Source: Hymenobacter roseosalivarius DSM 11622 (GTDB lineage Bacteria > Bacteroidota > Bacteroidia > Cytophagales > Hymenobacteraceae). From it: DNA of 64,000 nucleotides. Under the pieces are notes generated by a model that worked only from the letters and a program-made list of their open reading frames with translations, searched no databases and was not told where the DNA came from. Location: assembly GCF_900176135.1 (NCBI RefSeq), contig NZ_FWWW01000099.1, positions 49,906 through 113,905 on the forward strand. The letters are read 5' to 3'. Position numbers and translations under genes: made by a program. Shown piece after piece: positions 45,963 to 53,928 of the stretch (its first letter is position 1; every line of letters begins with the position of its first letter).

Positions 45963-46580
45963 ATGCTGATTCGCGAAGCTAAATTTATTACAAGTAACTC
46001 ACGCGCAGACCAATGCCCTCCGGCTACCCTGCCCGAATATGCTTTTATCGGGCGCTCTAACGTGGGCAAATCTTCGCTGATTAATATGCTTACTGGTCAG
46101 AAAGGGCTGGCCAAGACTTCTTCATCGCCGGGCAAGACGCAGCTTATAAATCACTTTCTTATTAATAACGAGTGGTACTTGGTCGACTTGCCGGGCTATG
46201 GCTACGCCAAAGTGAGCAAGACGGCGCGAGCTACCTGGAGCAAGATGATTGGGTTCTATATGCGCCAACGCGAGAATCTGACCTGCGTATTTGTACTCAT
46301 CGACTCGCGCCATCCGCCCCTCGCCCCTGATATTGAGTTTATTGATATGCTGGGCAAGGAAGGGGTTCCATTTGTGCTCGTATTCACGAAGGCCGACAAG
46401 CAGTCGGGCTCGCGCACCCAGCAAAACGTGGTCGACTATACTCGCAAGCTGAGTGAAACCTGGGACGAACTGCCACGCTATTTTATCACGTCGGCGGAGG
46501 ATATGACGGGCCGCGATGAGGTGCTTGGTTTTATTAACGAAATAAATAAGCAGCTCGCCCAAGCCCCCAACAATTCTTAA
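45963..46580 (+). CDS. engB: Ribosome biogenesis GTP-binding protein EngB/YsxC
   Basis: A 205-residue GTPase from MLIREAKFITSNSRADQCPP. FIGRSNVGKSSLINMLTG is G1, a Thr after SSSPGKTQL covers G2, VDLPGYGYAKVSKTAR is G3 and VFTKADKQ is G4; SAEDMTGRDEVL closes the G5 region. It helps assemble the 50S subunit. The upstream ATG at 45918 is rejected because it precedes the -7 box. A TonB-domain gene follows 61 bases later. Confidence 0.94.
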   Translation: MLIREAKFITSNSRADQCPPATLPEYAFIGRSNVGKSSLINMLTGQKGLAKTSSSPGKTQLINHFLINNEWYLVDLPGYGYAKVSKTARATWSKMIGFYMRQRENLTCVFVLIDSRHPPLAPDIEFIDMLGKEGVPFVLVFTKADKQSGSRTQQNVVDYTRKLSETWDELPRYFITSAEDMTGRDEVLGFINEINKQLAQAPNNS

Positions 46581-46641
46581 ATTGGCCTTGTAATTGCCAA
46601 AGTGAGAATATTATTTTTCGACGTAATTATCTGTTTTTTTC

Positions 46642-47061
46642 ATGAAAAAAATCTCTTTTGTTTTTTTGCTCGGTTTATTACTCGGCGTGGTTCCGACCTT
46701 CGCTCAGACTCCGGCCGCTAAACCAGTCACGCAAACCGGCGTGGGCAAAGCCATTCCGGTGGCTGAGTATTACGAAGGCGGGCAGCAAGCCATGTATGCC
46801 TTCATCGATAAGCAAATTAATTACCCGGTATTAGCTCGGCGCAACCGCATCCAAGGCACTTGTATCGTGAGCTTTACGCTGAACACCGATGGCACCATGT
46901 CGGGCATTAAATTGGTGAAGGGCGTGGGCGGCGGCCTGGGCGAGGAAGCCTTGCGCGTCGTGCGTCTGCTCAAGTTCAACAAGCCCGATTACGCGATTCT
47001 GACTAGCTTGCCCATCGTATTCCGCTTGTCGGCCAATAAGCCGGCGGGTAACACCGAATAA
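46642..47061 (+). CDS. TonB C-terminal domain protein, exported
   Basis: A 139-residue protein. MKKISFVFLLGLLLGVVPTF with AQT is a signal peptide, and YPVLARRNRIQGTCIVSFTLNTDG, ALRVVRLLKFNKPDY (in parts) match the TonB C-terminal domain. Unlike a classic TonB it has no N-terminal membrane anchor and Pro-rich spacer, so it is a free periplasmic domain. Such small proteins are common in Bacteroidota. DUF5606 follows 29 bases later. Confidence 0.85.
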   Translation: MKKISFVFLLGLLLGVVPTFAQTPAAKPVTQTGVGKAIPVAEYYEGGQQAMYAFIDKQINYPVLARRNRIQGTCIVSFTLNTDGTMSGIKLVKGVGGGLGEEALRVVRLLKFNKPDYAILTSLPIVFRLSANKPAGNTE

Positions 47062-47090
47062 CTTTTCTTTTTCATCCCAACTGTTTTTTT

Positions 47091-47705
47091 ATGCCCTACG
47101 ACCTGAAGGAAATCGCCGCCATAAGCGGAATGCCGGGTCTTTACCGCTTGGTGCGTCCAACCCGCAACGGCGTTATCGTGGAGTCGCTCGATGAGAAGGC
47201 GGCCCGCTCGGTAGCCTCAGCCCGCAACAAGGTTTCGCTCCTGCAGGAGATTTCCATTTATACCCAAGATTACGACCAGACGGTACCTCTGACGGAGGTA
47301 TTTGACCGTATTTATCAGCAGCACGGCAATAGCCTACCCGTCAACAACAAAGCTGAGGACCGCGACCTAACGGCCTTCATGGAGGGCATTATTCCAGACT
47401 ATGACCGTCAGCGGGTGTACATGTCTGATATTAAGAAGCTGGTTTCGTGGTACCATGCCGTAAGCAGCCGCCTCGACTATCAGGCACCTGCTACGGAAGA
47501 AGAATCTATTAGCGCCGAGGAAGCAGATAAGCCTGCCAAAAACGCCCCCCTGACCAAGTCGGCAGACAAGGCAGGCACTCAGCAGGAAGAGCCGGCCGCT
47601 GACGAAGCGCTGAGCACCGCAGGTATTATCCCCGCTGAAGGAGAATCGGACGAGCTTACTAACCCCGAAGCGGGTGATGAAAGCAAGGCAGCCAAAAAAG
47701 CTTAG
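47091..47705 (+). CDS. DUF5606 family protein
   Basis: A 204-residue protein beginning MPYDLKEIAAISGMPGLYRL. The first 140 residues are the conserved domain (TRNGVIVESLDEKAARSVAS, SLLQEISIYT, VPLTEVFDRIYQQ, IIPDYDRQRVYMSDIKKLVS). The remaining 60 are a Glu/Ala/Lys/Asp-rich tail with low complexity. The family occurs in Bacteroidota and no function is assigned. It is the third gene after engB, and a long bidirectional terminator follows. Confidence 0.85.
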   Translation: MPYDLKEIAAISGMPGLYRLVRPTRNGVIVESLDEKAARSVASARNKVSLLQEISIYTQDYDQTVPLTEVFDRIYQQHGNSLPVNNKAEDRDLTAFMEGIIPDYDRQRVYMSDIKKLVSWYHAVSSRLDYQAPATEEESISAEEADKPAKNAPLTKSADKAGTQQEEPAADEALSTAGIIPAEGESDELTNPEAGDESKAAKKA

Positions 47706-47720
47706 CCGTCACCTGACGTA

Positions 47721-47776
47721 TTTTAGCGCATAAAAAAGCCCCCGGAATTGATCCGGGGGGCTTTTTTATGCGCTAA
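47721..47776. terminator. Extended bidirectional terminator
   Basis: TTTAGCGCATAAAAAAGCCCCC is mirrored by GGGGGGCTTTTTTATGCGCTAAA, with one bulged G; about 25 paired bases, longer than the other terminators here. Confidence 0.93.
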
Positions 47777-47797
47777 ACAGGATCAAATTAGCAAAAG

Positions 47798-48823
47798 CTA
47801 GCTGATAGCAACACTCGCTGAAGCTTGCTCCTTAGCCAAAAACGCTTCGGCTTTCTCGACCAGCTCAGTGGAGCCGATAAATAGTGGACAGCGCTCATGC
47901 AAATTGTCTGGCTCGATTTCCATCGTCCGCCGACGGCCATTGCTGGCTTTGCCTCCGGCTTGCTCCACGATGAAGGCCAGCGTGTTACACTCATATAGTA
48001 AGCGCAGCTTACCCTGGGGGGCTTTTTTGGTGGCCGGATAGATATAGATGCCACCTTTAAGCAGGTTGCGGTGGAAATCGGCTACCAGTGAGCCGATATA
48101 GCGAGCCGAGAAGTTGTTCTCTTTGCAGTGCGCCACAAAAGCCGCGACGCCTTCGGAAAAAGAGTCGGAGCTGCCTTCGTTGATGGAGTAGATGGTGCCT
48201 GTTTTGGGCGAAACGATGTCGGGATGCGAAAGGAAAAACTCGCCCAACGACGGATCGTAGGTAAAGCCGTTTACGCCATTGCCGGTGGTGTACACCAGCA
48301 TGGTGCTGGAGCCATAAATCACGTAGCCGGCCGCCACCTGCTGGGTGCCAGGCTGTAGGCAATCCTGGGCCGTGCCATCGGTGCCGGTGGGCGACATGCG
48401 CCGGTAGATGCTGAAAATGGTGCCAATCGAGACATTTACGTCGATGTTGGAAGAGCCATCCAGCGGGTCGATGGCTACGATGTACTTACCCTGGGTATTG
48501 CCGGTCTGAATCATCTCATCCTCCTCTTCCGACACGATGGTGCACACCTCACCGCCGTTGCGCAAGGCCCGGATGAAGCGGATATTGGCAATCACGTCGA
48601 GCTTCTGCTGATCTTCGCCCTGCACGTTGCGGTTGCCATAAGCGCCGGCAATATCAATGAGACCCGAACGATTGATTTCGCGGTTCACGATTTTAGCTGC
48701 CAGGGCAATGTCGCGCAGCAATTGAGAAAGCTCCCCGGTAGCGTAGGGGAAGTCCTCCTGCTTGCGCATAATGAAACGGTCGAGGGTGGCGCCGACCGGA
48801 AGTGCGAATTTATTATGATCCAT
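47798..48823 (-). CDS. fbp: Fructose-1,6-bisphosphatase class 1
   Basis: A 341-residue protein from MDHNKFALPVGATLDRFIMR (48823). An open frame continues to 49108 across the divergent aspartate kinase start but has no similarity. IVSEEEDEMI and AIDPLDGSSNIDVNVSIGTIFSIY hold the metal-binding Glu/Asp residues; GGIYIYPATKKAPQGKLRLLYE (in parts) is the sugar-phosphate site. It makes fructose-6-phosphate in gluconeogenesis. It is divergent from the aspartate kinase gene. Confidence 0.96.
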   Translation of the reverse strand: MDHNKFALPVGATLDRFIMRKQEDFPYATGELSQLLRDIALAAKIVNREINRSGLIDIAGAYGNRNVQGEDQQKLDVIANIRFIRALRNGGEVCTIVSEEEDEMIQTGNTQGKYIVAIDPLDGSSNIDVNVSIGTIFSIYRRMSPTGTDGTAQDCLQPGTQQVAAGYVIYGSSTMLVYTTGNGVNGFTYDPSLGEFFLSHPDIVSPKTGTIYSINEGSSDSFSEGVAAFVAHCKENNFSARYIGSLVADFHRNLLKGGIYIYPATKKAPQGKLRLLYECNTLAFIVEQAGGKASNGRRRTMEIEPDNLHERCPLFIGSTELVEKAEAFLAKEQASASVAIS

Positions 48824-48856
48824 GTGGGTGGGGAAGTGAGCGGTGGGTCTAGAGTA

Positions 48857-48864
48857 CAAAACTA
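48857..48864 (-). promoter_or_regulatory. -7 box for fbp
   Basis: Minus-strand TAGTTTTG, an exact TAnnTTTG match 34 bases before the fbp ATG. Confidence 0.5.
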
Positions 48865-48947
48865 AGGGATTTGAGTTGTTTGTGATGCGCTGGATAGCAT
48901 CTTGCGTGCTATTCAAGACATAATTCGCAACACTAAAGCCGAGTACG

Positions 48948-48955
48948 TACTTTTG
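48948..48955 (+). promoter_or_regulatory. -7 box for aspartate kinase
   Basis: TACTTTTG ends only five bases before ATG 48960, so transcription would begin at about that codon. This favours the TTG at 48978 as translation start. Confidence 0.45.
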
Positions 48956-48959
48956 ACCC

Positions 48960-50243
48960 ATGCAGGAAGCGCATCGTTTGAAGGTGTATAAGTTTGGCGG
49001 CGCGTCGGTGCGCGATGCCGAAGCCATCCGCAATCTGGCGCGCATTGTGGGCAAAAATACCCCCCAGGAGCAGTTGCTCATCGTGGTATCGGCCATGGGC
49101 AAAACCACGAATGCGCTGGAGGAGATATTTCATCTGGCACACGCGGGCCAGGACTACGCAGCTCCCCTCACGGCACTGCGCGAGTATCACGCAGGCGTGG
49201 CGGCGGCGCTGCTTTCGGAGGCCGGGGGGCAAATTCCGCCTTCTACTGCTAATCAAAGTCACCTGGCAAACCTTCTGGCCCAACTCTGCGAGCAGCTTAC
49301 CACCCTCACGCCCGGCGACTACGACCGGCAGTACGACCAGATCGTGAGTTACGGGGAGCTGCTGGCGACCAGCATTGTGGCCCAGGCCCTGGGGGCGCAC
49401 TGGCTGGATTGCCGCCCCCTTATTCGCACTGATCATACCTGGCGCGAAGGCCGTCTCGACTGGCCCACCACGGAGTATAACATACGCGATGAAGTGCCCC
49501 CACTCCTGCTGACCGGCCCCGTGGTGACCCAGGGCTTTCTGGGCGGCACGGCCAGCGGCGCTACTACCACTCTCGGCCGCGAGGGCTCCGACTACACGGC
49601 CGCTATTTTTGCCTACTGCCTGCACGCGGAGTCGGTCACGATCTGGAAAGACGTGGCCGGTCTGCTCAACGCGGACCCCAAAATATTCGCCGACACGGTG
49701 CGCTACCCGGAAATCAGCTACCAGGAAACGATTGAAATGGCGTATTACGGGGCGTCCGTCATTCACCCCAAAACCATCAAGCCGCTGGCCGTGCAGCGTA
49801 TTCCGCTGTATGTAAAATCGTTCCTGGACCCCACGGCCGAGGGCACCCGCATCGGCGATTGTCGGCACGCGGCGCTGGCCCCAGCTTTCATTCGCAAAGC
49901 CGACCAGTGCCTGATTTCATTTGAATCGAAAGACCTCACCTTTATCTCGGAGGAAAACCTGGAAGTGATTTTTGGCGCGCTGGCGCAGGTGCGACTGAAA
50001 ATCAATCTGATGCAGAACTCGGCCATCTCGTTCTCCGTCTGCACCGATTTTTCGGCTTACCGCCTCGAAAAGCTCCTGAACCACCTGCGCGACCACTTCA
50101 CCATTCATTATAATACGGGCCTGGAGCTGTACACCATCAAGAACTACGACGCGGCCAGTATTCAGCGCCTTACTATGGGCCGCGAGCTGCTACTGGAGCA
50201 GCGTACGCGCCTCACGTTTCAGTTCGTGTGCCGCGATGCGTAG
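48960..50243 (+). CDS. Aspartate kinase
   Basis: The 427-residue product (from ATG 48960) has KVYKFGGASVRDAEAIRNLA (the kinase KFGGxS motif), SYGELLATSIVAQALGA, TQGFLGGTASGATTTLGREG (ATP/aspartate site) and MAYYGASVIHPKTIKPL. The C-terminal 130 residues carry the two ACT domains (VEVIFGALAQVRLKINLMQ-like and a second, shorter one). It phosphorylates aspartate, the entry to Lys, Met and Thr synthesis. The TTG at 48978 would give MKVYKFGG, the family's usual N-terminus, and agrees with the -7 box; the true start may be there. No homoserine dehydrogenase domain is fused. Confidence 0.93.
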   Translation: MQEAHRLKVYKFGGASVRDAEAIRNLARIVGKNTPQEQLLIVVSAMGKTTNALEEIFHLAHAGQDYAAPLTALREYHAGVAAALLSEAGGQIPPSTANQSHLANLLAQLCEQLTTLTPGDYDRQYDQIVSYGELLATSIVAQALGAHWLDCRPLIRTDHTWREGRLDWPTTEYNIRDEVPPLLLTGPVVTQGFLGGTASGATTTLGREGSDYTAAIFAYCLHAESVTIWKDVAGLLNADPKIFADTVRYPEISYQETIEMAYYGASVIHPKTIKPLAVQRIPLYVKSFLDPTAEGTRIGDCRHAALAPAFIRKADQCLISFESKDLTFISEENLEVIFGALAQVRLKINLMQNSAISFSVCTDFSAYRLEKLLNHLRDHFTIHYNTGLELYTIKNYDAASIQRLTMGRELLLEQRTRLTFQFVCRDA

Positions 50244-50296
50244 GAGCGCGGCGCCTGCACCCGCTCATTGAACGACGCTATGCGGCTCCACTCAAA

Positions 50297-50335
50297 CAAC
50301 TAAACAACGACGGGCGCATGCGATGCGCCCCTACA
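50297..50335. repeat. Single REP-like copy related to the 21.3 kb element
   Basis: CAACTAAACAACGACG is identical to 21365-21380, followed by the perfect palindrome GGGCGCAT-GCG-ATGCGCCC (50312-50330) and CTACAT. The stem differs from the 21.4 kb copy but the flanks agree. Confidence 0.65.
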
Positions 50336-50349
50336 TCTTCTCCCATTAC

Positions 50350-51123
50350 ATGGAATTCATAACCGTTACGCCCGCCGCGCGTCCTCGAGTCGCGCTCATC
50401 CAACTGAATCGTCCCAAAGAGCTGAACGCGCTCAATTTGCAGCTGATGCAGGAAGTAGCCGCGGCGCTCAAAGAGCTGTGCGCCGACGATTCCGTGCGCG
50501 TCATCGTGCTTACCGGCAGCGAGCGGGCCTTCGCCGCTGGTGCCGACATCAAGCAGATGGCGGGGCGCACGGCCATCGATATGCTCACCATCGACCAGTT
50601 CAGCACCTGGGACCAGATTCGGAAGACGCATAAGCCGCTGATTGCCGCCGTATCAGGCTTCGCGCTGGGTGGTGGCTGCGAGCTGGCCATGACCTGCGAC
50701 ATGATTGTGGCCTCGGAGACGGCGCAGTTTGGCCAGCCCGAAATTCGCATCGGCACGATGCCGGGCGCGGGTGGCACCCAGCGGCTCACGCGGGCTTTGG
50801 GCAAAGCGCGCGCCATGGAAATGGTGCTTACCGGCCAACCTATTTCGGCGCTGGAAGCCGAGCGCCACGGCCTTGTAAATCGGGTGGTGCCCGTGGGGCA
50901 ATACCTGGAGGAAGCGTTTCGGTTGGCGGCCAGCATCGCGCAGATGTCGCCGGTAGCGGCGCGCCTAGCCAAGGAATCGGTAAACCGGGCATTTGAGACG
51001 CATCTGGATGAAGGCCTGCATTTTGAGCGCAAGAACTTCTACATGACGTTCGCCTCTGAGGATCAGAAAGAAGGAATGGCCGCTTTCGTGGAGAAGCGGC
51101 CGGCCGATTTTAAGGGGCGCTGA
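50350..51123 (+). CDS. Enoyl-CoA hydratase/isomerase family protein
   Basis: A 257-residue crotonase-fold protein. LNRPKELNALNLQLM, AFAAGADIKQMAG (oxyanion loop), VSGFALGGGCELAMTCD and QPEIRIGTMPGAGGTQRLTR carry the two Glu residues typical of enoyl-CoA hydratase. It hydrates trans-2-enoyl-CoA in fatty acid oxidation. An ATG nine codons upstream (50323) lies inside the palindromic repeat and is rejected; the start MEFITVTPAARP at 50350 is taken. Confidence 0.9.
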   Translation: MEFITVTPAARPRVALIQLNRPKELNALNLQLMQEVAAALKELCADDSVRVIVLTGSERAFAAGADIKQMAGRTAIDMLTIDQFSTWDQIRKTHKPLIAAVSGFALGGGCELAMTCDMIVASETAQFGQPEIRIGTMPGAGGTQRLTRALGKARAMEMVLTGQPISALEAERHGLVNRVVPVGQYLEEAFRLAASIAQMSPVAARLAKESVNRAFETHLDEGLHFERKNFYMTFASEDQKEGMAAFVEKRPADFKGR

Positions 51124-51236
51124 TGCGAAAGCAACGCAACGTGCAGCTCCACGTTCAGCGCTTTTTGCCCCCCAGCGAACATTATTGCCTTTCTACGCCT
51201 TGTTGAGGTAACTTTTAAGGAGAATCCATTCTTTCC

Positions 51237-51719
51237 GTGAGCACTTCCGCTAAACCTTCTGACGCTTCTTTGCCAGCGGCTCCTACCCGCCAGTGGCTGC
51301 GCGACCGCCTCGCGCAGGCGGGCCTGCGGGCCACGCGCCAACGCCTGCTCATTTTGGAGAGTTTGGTGGTGGCAAAGGGCCATCCAACGGCTGAGCAAGT
51401 ACACCGTCAGGTGCTACGGCACGATGCTACCCTGTCGCTGGGTACGGTATACAAGGCGCTGGATAGCTTTGTGACTACTGGACTTAGCAAGCGCGTTCCC
51501 ACGGCGGAGGGGGCCTGCCGCCGCTATGACGCCGACTGCTCGACTCATCACCATTTGTACTGCTCAGATACGCAGGAAATAATTGACTACTGCGACCCGC
51601 AGCTGGACGCGCTGATCCGGGAATTTCTGGAAGCCCGTGGCTTTCAAAACTTTCGGCCCCGCTCCTTCTCCCTGCACATCACCGGCGAGCGAGCTGATCT
51701 GGCAAACGAGCCACAATAA
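51237..51719 (+). CDS. Fur family regulator, PerR-like
   Basis: A 160-residue protein starting at GTG 51237, with AAGGAG 14 bases upstream. QAGLRATRQRLLILESLVV and TLSLGTVYKALDSFVTTGL form the winged helix; STHHHLYCSDTQEIIDYCD is the metal-binding segment. The structural CxxC pairs of many Fur proteins are not seen. The neighbour, 126 bases on, encodes a 2-Cys peroxiredoxin, which suggests peroxide control (PerR). The assignment to PerR over Fur or Zur rests on this context. No clear Fur/PerR box was found in the spacer. Confidence 0.85.
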   Translation: MSTSAKPSDASLPAAPTRQWLRDRLAQAGLRATRQRLLILESLVVAKGHPTAEQVHRQVLRHDATLSLGTVYKALDSFVTTGLSKRVPTAEGACRRYDADCSTHHHLYCSDTQEIIDYCDPQLDALIREFLEARGFQNFRPRSFSLHITGERADLANEPQ

Positions 51720-51845
51720 ATGTCCCCCGGCTTCATCTTAGCGTATAGCAGAGCGGCCAAAGCCGCACGTTAAACATAAATGCGACTTTGGGCAACGTAC
51801 CATCCTTTTGCGTTCACCCTATCTCACCCCTCTAATATCACTTCC

Positions 51846-52487
51846 ATGGCAGTTCTAGTTGGCAAGCGCGCCCCTTCTTTTAAGGCTACGGCCGTCATTG
51901 ATGGCGAATTTGAAGAAGAGTTTTCCCTTGATCGGTATCTGGGCAAAAAGCATGTTATTTTCTTCTTTTATCCCGCCGACTTTACGTTCGTTTGTCCTAC
52001 CGAAATTCTGGCGTTTCAGGATAAGCTGGCTGATTTTGAAGCGAAGGCCGTAGCCGTGGTAGGCTGTTCTACCGATACGCATTTTTCGCATTCTGCCTGG
52101 CTCAACACCTCGCGCGTGAACGGCGGAATCGAAGGCGTCACGTATCCGCTGGTGGCCGATGCCACCAAAACCATAGCCGCCAACTACGACGTGCTCGGCG
52201 GCCGCTACGATTACAATGAAGCCGGCGAAATGACCTTTGTCGGCTCGCCTTTAGCCTATCGGGCGCTTTTTCTTATTGATAAAGATGGCATCGTGCGCCA
52301 TCAGCTCATTAATGATGGCCCATTGGGGCGCAATATTGATGAGGCCCTGCGCATGGTAAGTGCCCTTCAGTACTACGAAGTTAAAGGCGAAGAGTGCCCG
52401 GCCAATTGGGCAGAAAGCGAACAGGGAGTGTTTGCTACCCGCGTCGGTGTATTTGACCACCTGACCAAACAGGGCATCACGCACTAG
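51846..52487 (+). CDS. 2-Cys peroxiredoxin (AhpC/TSA family)
   Basis: A 213-residue protein from MAVLVGKRAPSFKATAVIDG (51846); an open frame to 51780 has no similarity. FYPADFTFVCPTEILAF holds the peroxidatic Cys (about 50) and VKGEECPANW the resolving Cys (about 183), with YRALFLIDKDGIVRH between. It reduces peroxides in the cytoplasm using thioredoxin or AhpF. The upstream regulator gene probably controls it. A terminator follows. Confidence 0.95.
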   Translation: MAVLVGKRAPSFKATAVIDGEFEEEFSLDRYLGKKHVIFFFYPADFTFVCPTEILAFQDKLADFEAKAVAVVGCSTDTHFSHSAWLNTSRVNGGIEGVTYPLVADATKTIAANYDVLGGRYDYNEAGEMTFVGSPLAYRALFLIDKDGIVRHQLINDGPLGRNIDEALRMVSALQYYEVKGEECPANWAESEQGVFATRVGVFDHLTKQGITH

Positions 52488-52517
52488 TTTTCAGCTTGTT
52501 TATTAACCACTGGAATT

Positions 52518-52548
52518 AGCTCCGGCCGCTTGGTCGGAGCTTTTTTGC
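52518..52548 (+). terminator. Terminator after the peroxiredoxin
   Basis: AGCTCCG and CGGAGCT arms around GCCGCTTGGT, then TTTTTT. Confidence 0.88.
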
Positions 52549-52645
52549 TAATGACTAACCAGAAGGCTGTAATTTTGCCCCCCGGCTGTAGTCTGTACTG
52601 CTTCAGCAGGACAGACGCATTTTTTATTTACTGACACCCGATTCC

Positions 52646-53914
52646 TTGCTCTTTCTCTATACTCTTGCTCTCCAATCCTATGCCTTGCTGCTGCGCTTGG
52701 TCGCATCGTTTGTGCCGAAGGCAGAGCAATGGCTGAGCGGGCGGCGCGGATTGCTGCCTCACATTCAGCAGACGCTAAAGGGCGAAACGGCGCCGCTAGT
52801 ATGGTTTCACTGCGCTTCGCTGGGTGAGTTTGAGCAGGGCCGCCCACTGATGGAGGCTTTTCTTCAGGAGCATCCGCACTTTAAACTGGTGCTCACGTTC
52901 TTCTCGCCTTCCGGCTACAACGTGCGCAAAGCGTGGCCCGGCGCGCATTACGTTTTCTATCTGCCCCTCGATACCGCCGCCAACGCCCGCGCCTTTCTCG
53001 ACGCGGTACGCCCAAGGCTGGCCGTATTCGTGAAGTACGAGTTCTGGTATCATTTCCTGACCGAGCTTCAGCGCCGCCGCGTGCCGGTGGTGTGCGTGTC
53101 GGCTATTTTCCGGCCGCAGCAGGTGTTTTTCAAACCCTGGGGGGCTTTTTTTCGCAAAATCATCAGCCGCTTCACGCACATCTTCACTCAAAATGAGGCC
53201 TCGGTTGAGTTGCTGCGCACTATCGGCATCCGGCAGGCCAGCGTAGCCGGCGATACGCGCTTCGATACGGTAGTGCGTACGGCCCTGGCTTCGCCCAGGC
53301 CACTGCCGCTGGTAGAAGCCTTTGTGGCCGATGGCGCGCCGGTGTTCATCGTGGGCAGCAACTGGCCCGAAGATTTGCCGGCCCTCACTCCGCTGCTGCG
53401 CCAGTATCAGGACCAGATGCGCTTCCTGTTTGCACCTCACGAAATCACGGAAACCAACCTGGCCCTGGTGGAAGCGGCTCTGCCGGGCCGCGTAGTGCGC
53501 TACTCAACCGCTACGCCGGCTACCGTGGCCCAAGCGCGCGTGTTGCTCATGGACAATGTGGGTTTGCTGAGTCAGCTCTACCGCTTTGGCACCTACGCCT
53601 ATATCGGCGGGGCGTTTGGCAAAGGGCTGCACAATACGCTGGAAGCCGCGGCCTTTGGCTTACCGCTGTTTTTCGGGCCAACCTACACCAAGTTTCAGGA
53701 AGCCATGGATCTGGTGAAGGCCGGGTGTGCCTTTCCAATCCACTCGGCGGCCGAGCTGCAAACGGCCTTTGGACTGTTATGGCACCAGAGCGAGGTTCGG
53801 CTGCGCGTGCAGGATATGAGCCTGGAATACGTGCACCAGCAGGCGGGCGCTACCGCCACCATCATGGCGGCACTAGCGAGGATGGATGTCGTACCTGTTG
53901 TCAATAAAATTTAA
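52646..53914 (+). CDS. waaA: 3-deoxy-D-manno-octulosonic acid (Kdo) transferase
   Basis: A 422-residue protein with the first in-frame start a TTG at 52646; no ATG fits before the conserved N-terminal membrane anchor (LYTLALQSYALLLRLVASFV). WFHCASLGEFEQGRPL holds the catalytic Glu, TFFSPSGYNVRKAW, EFWYHFLTELQRR, GSNWPEDLPAL and GKGLHNTLEAAAFGLPLFFGP are KdtA/WaaA signatures. It adds Kdo to lipid IVA at the inner membrane, continuing the pathway begun by the lpx genes in this window. rsgA starts 15 bases after its stop. Confidence 0.93.
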   Translation: MLFLYTLALQSYALLLRLVASFVPKAEQWLSGRRGLLPHIQQTLKGETAPLVWFHCASLGEFEQGRPLMEAFLQEHPHFKLVLTFFSPSGYNVRKAWPGAHYVFYLPLDTAANARAFLDAVRPRLAVFVKYEFWYHFLTELQRRRVPVVCVSAIFRPQQVFFKPWGAFFRKIISRFTHIFTQNEASVELLRTIGIRQASVAGDTRFDTVVRTALASPRPLPLVEAFVADGAPVFIVGSNWPEDLPALTPLLRQYQDQMRFLFAPHEITETNLALVEAALPGRVVRYSTATPATVAQARVLLMDNVGLLSQLYRFGTYAYIGGAFGKGLHNTLEAAAFGLPLFFGPTYTKFQEAMDLVKAGCAFPIHSAAELQTAFGLLWHQSEVRLRVQDMSLEYVHQQAGATATIMAALARMDVVPVVNKI

Positions 53915-53928
53915 TCAAGCACTCTCCC

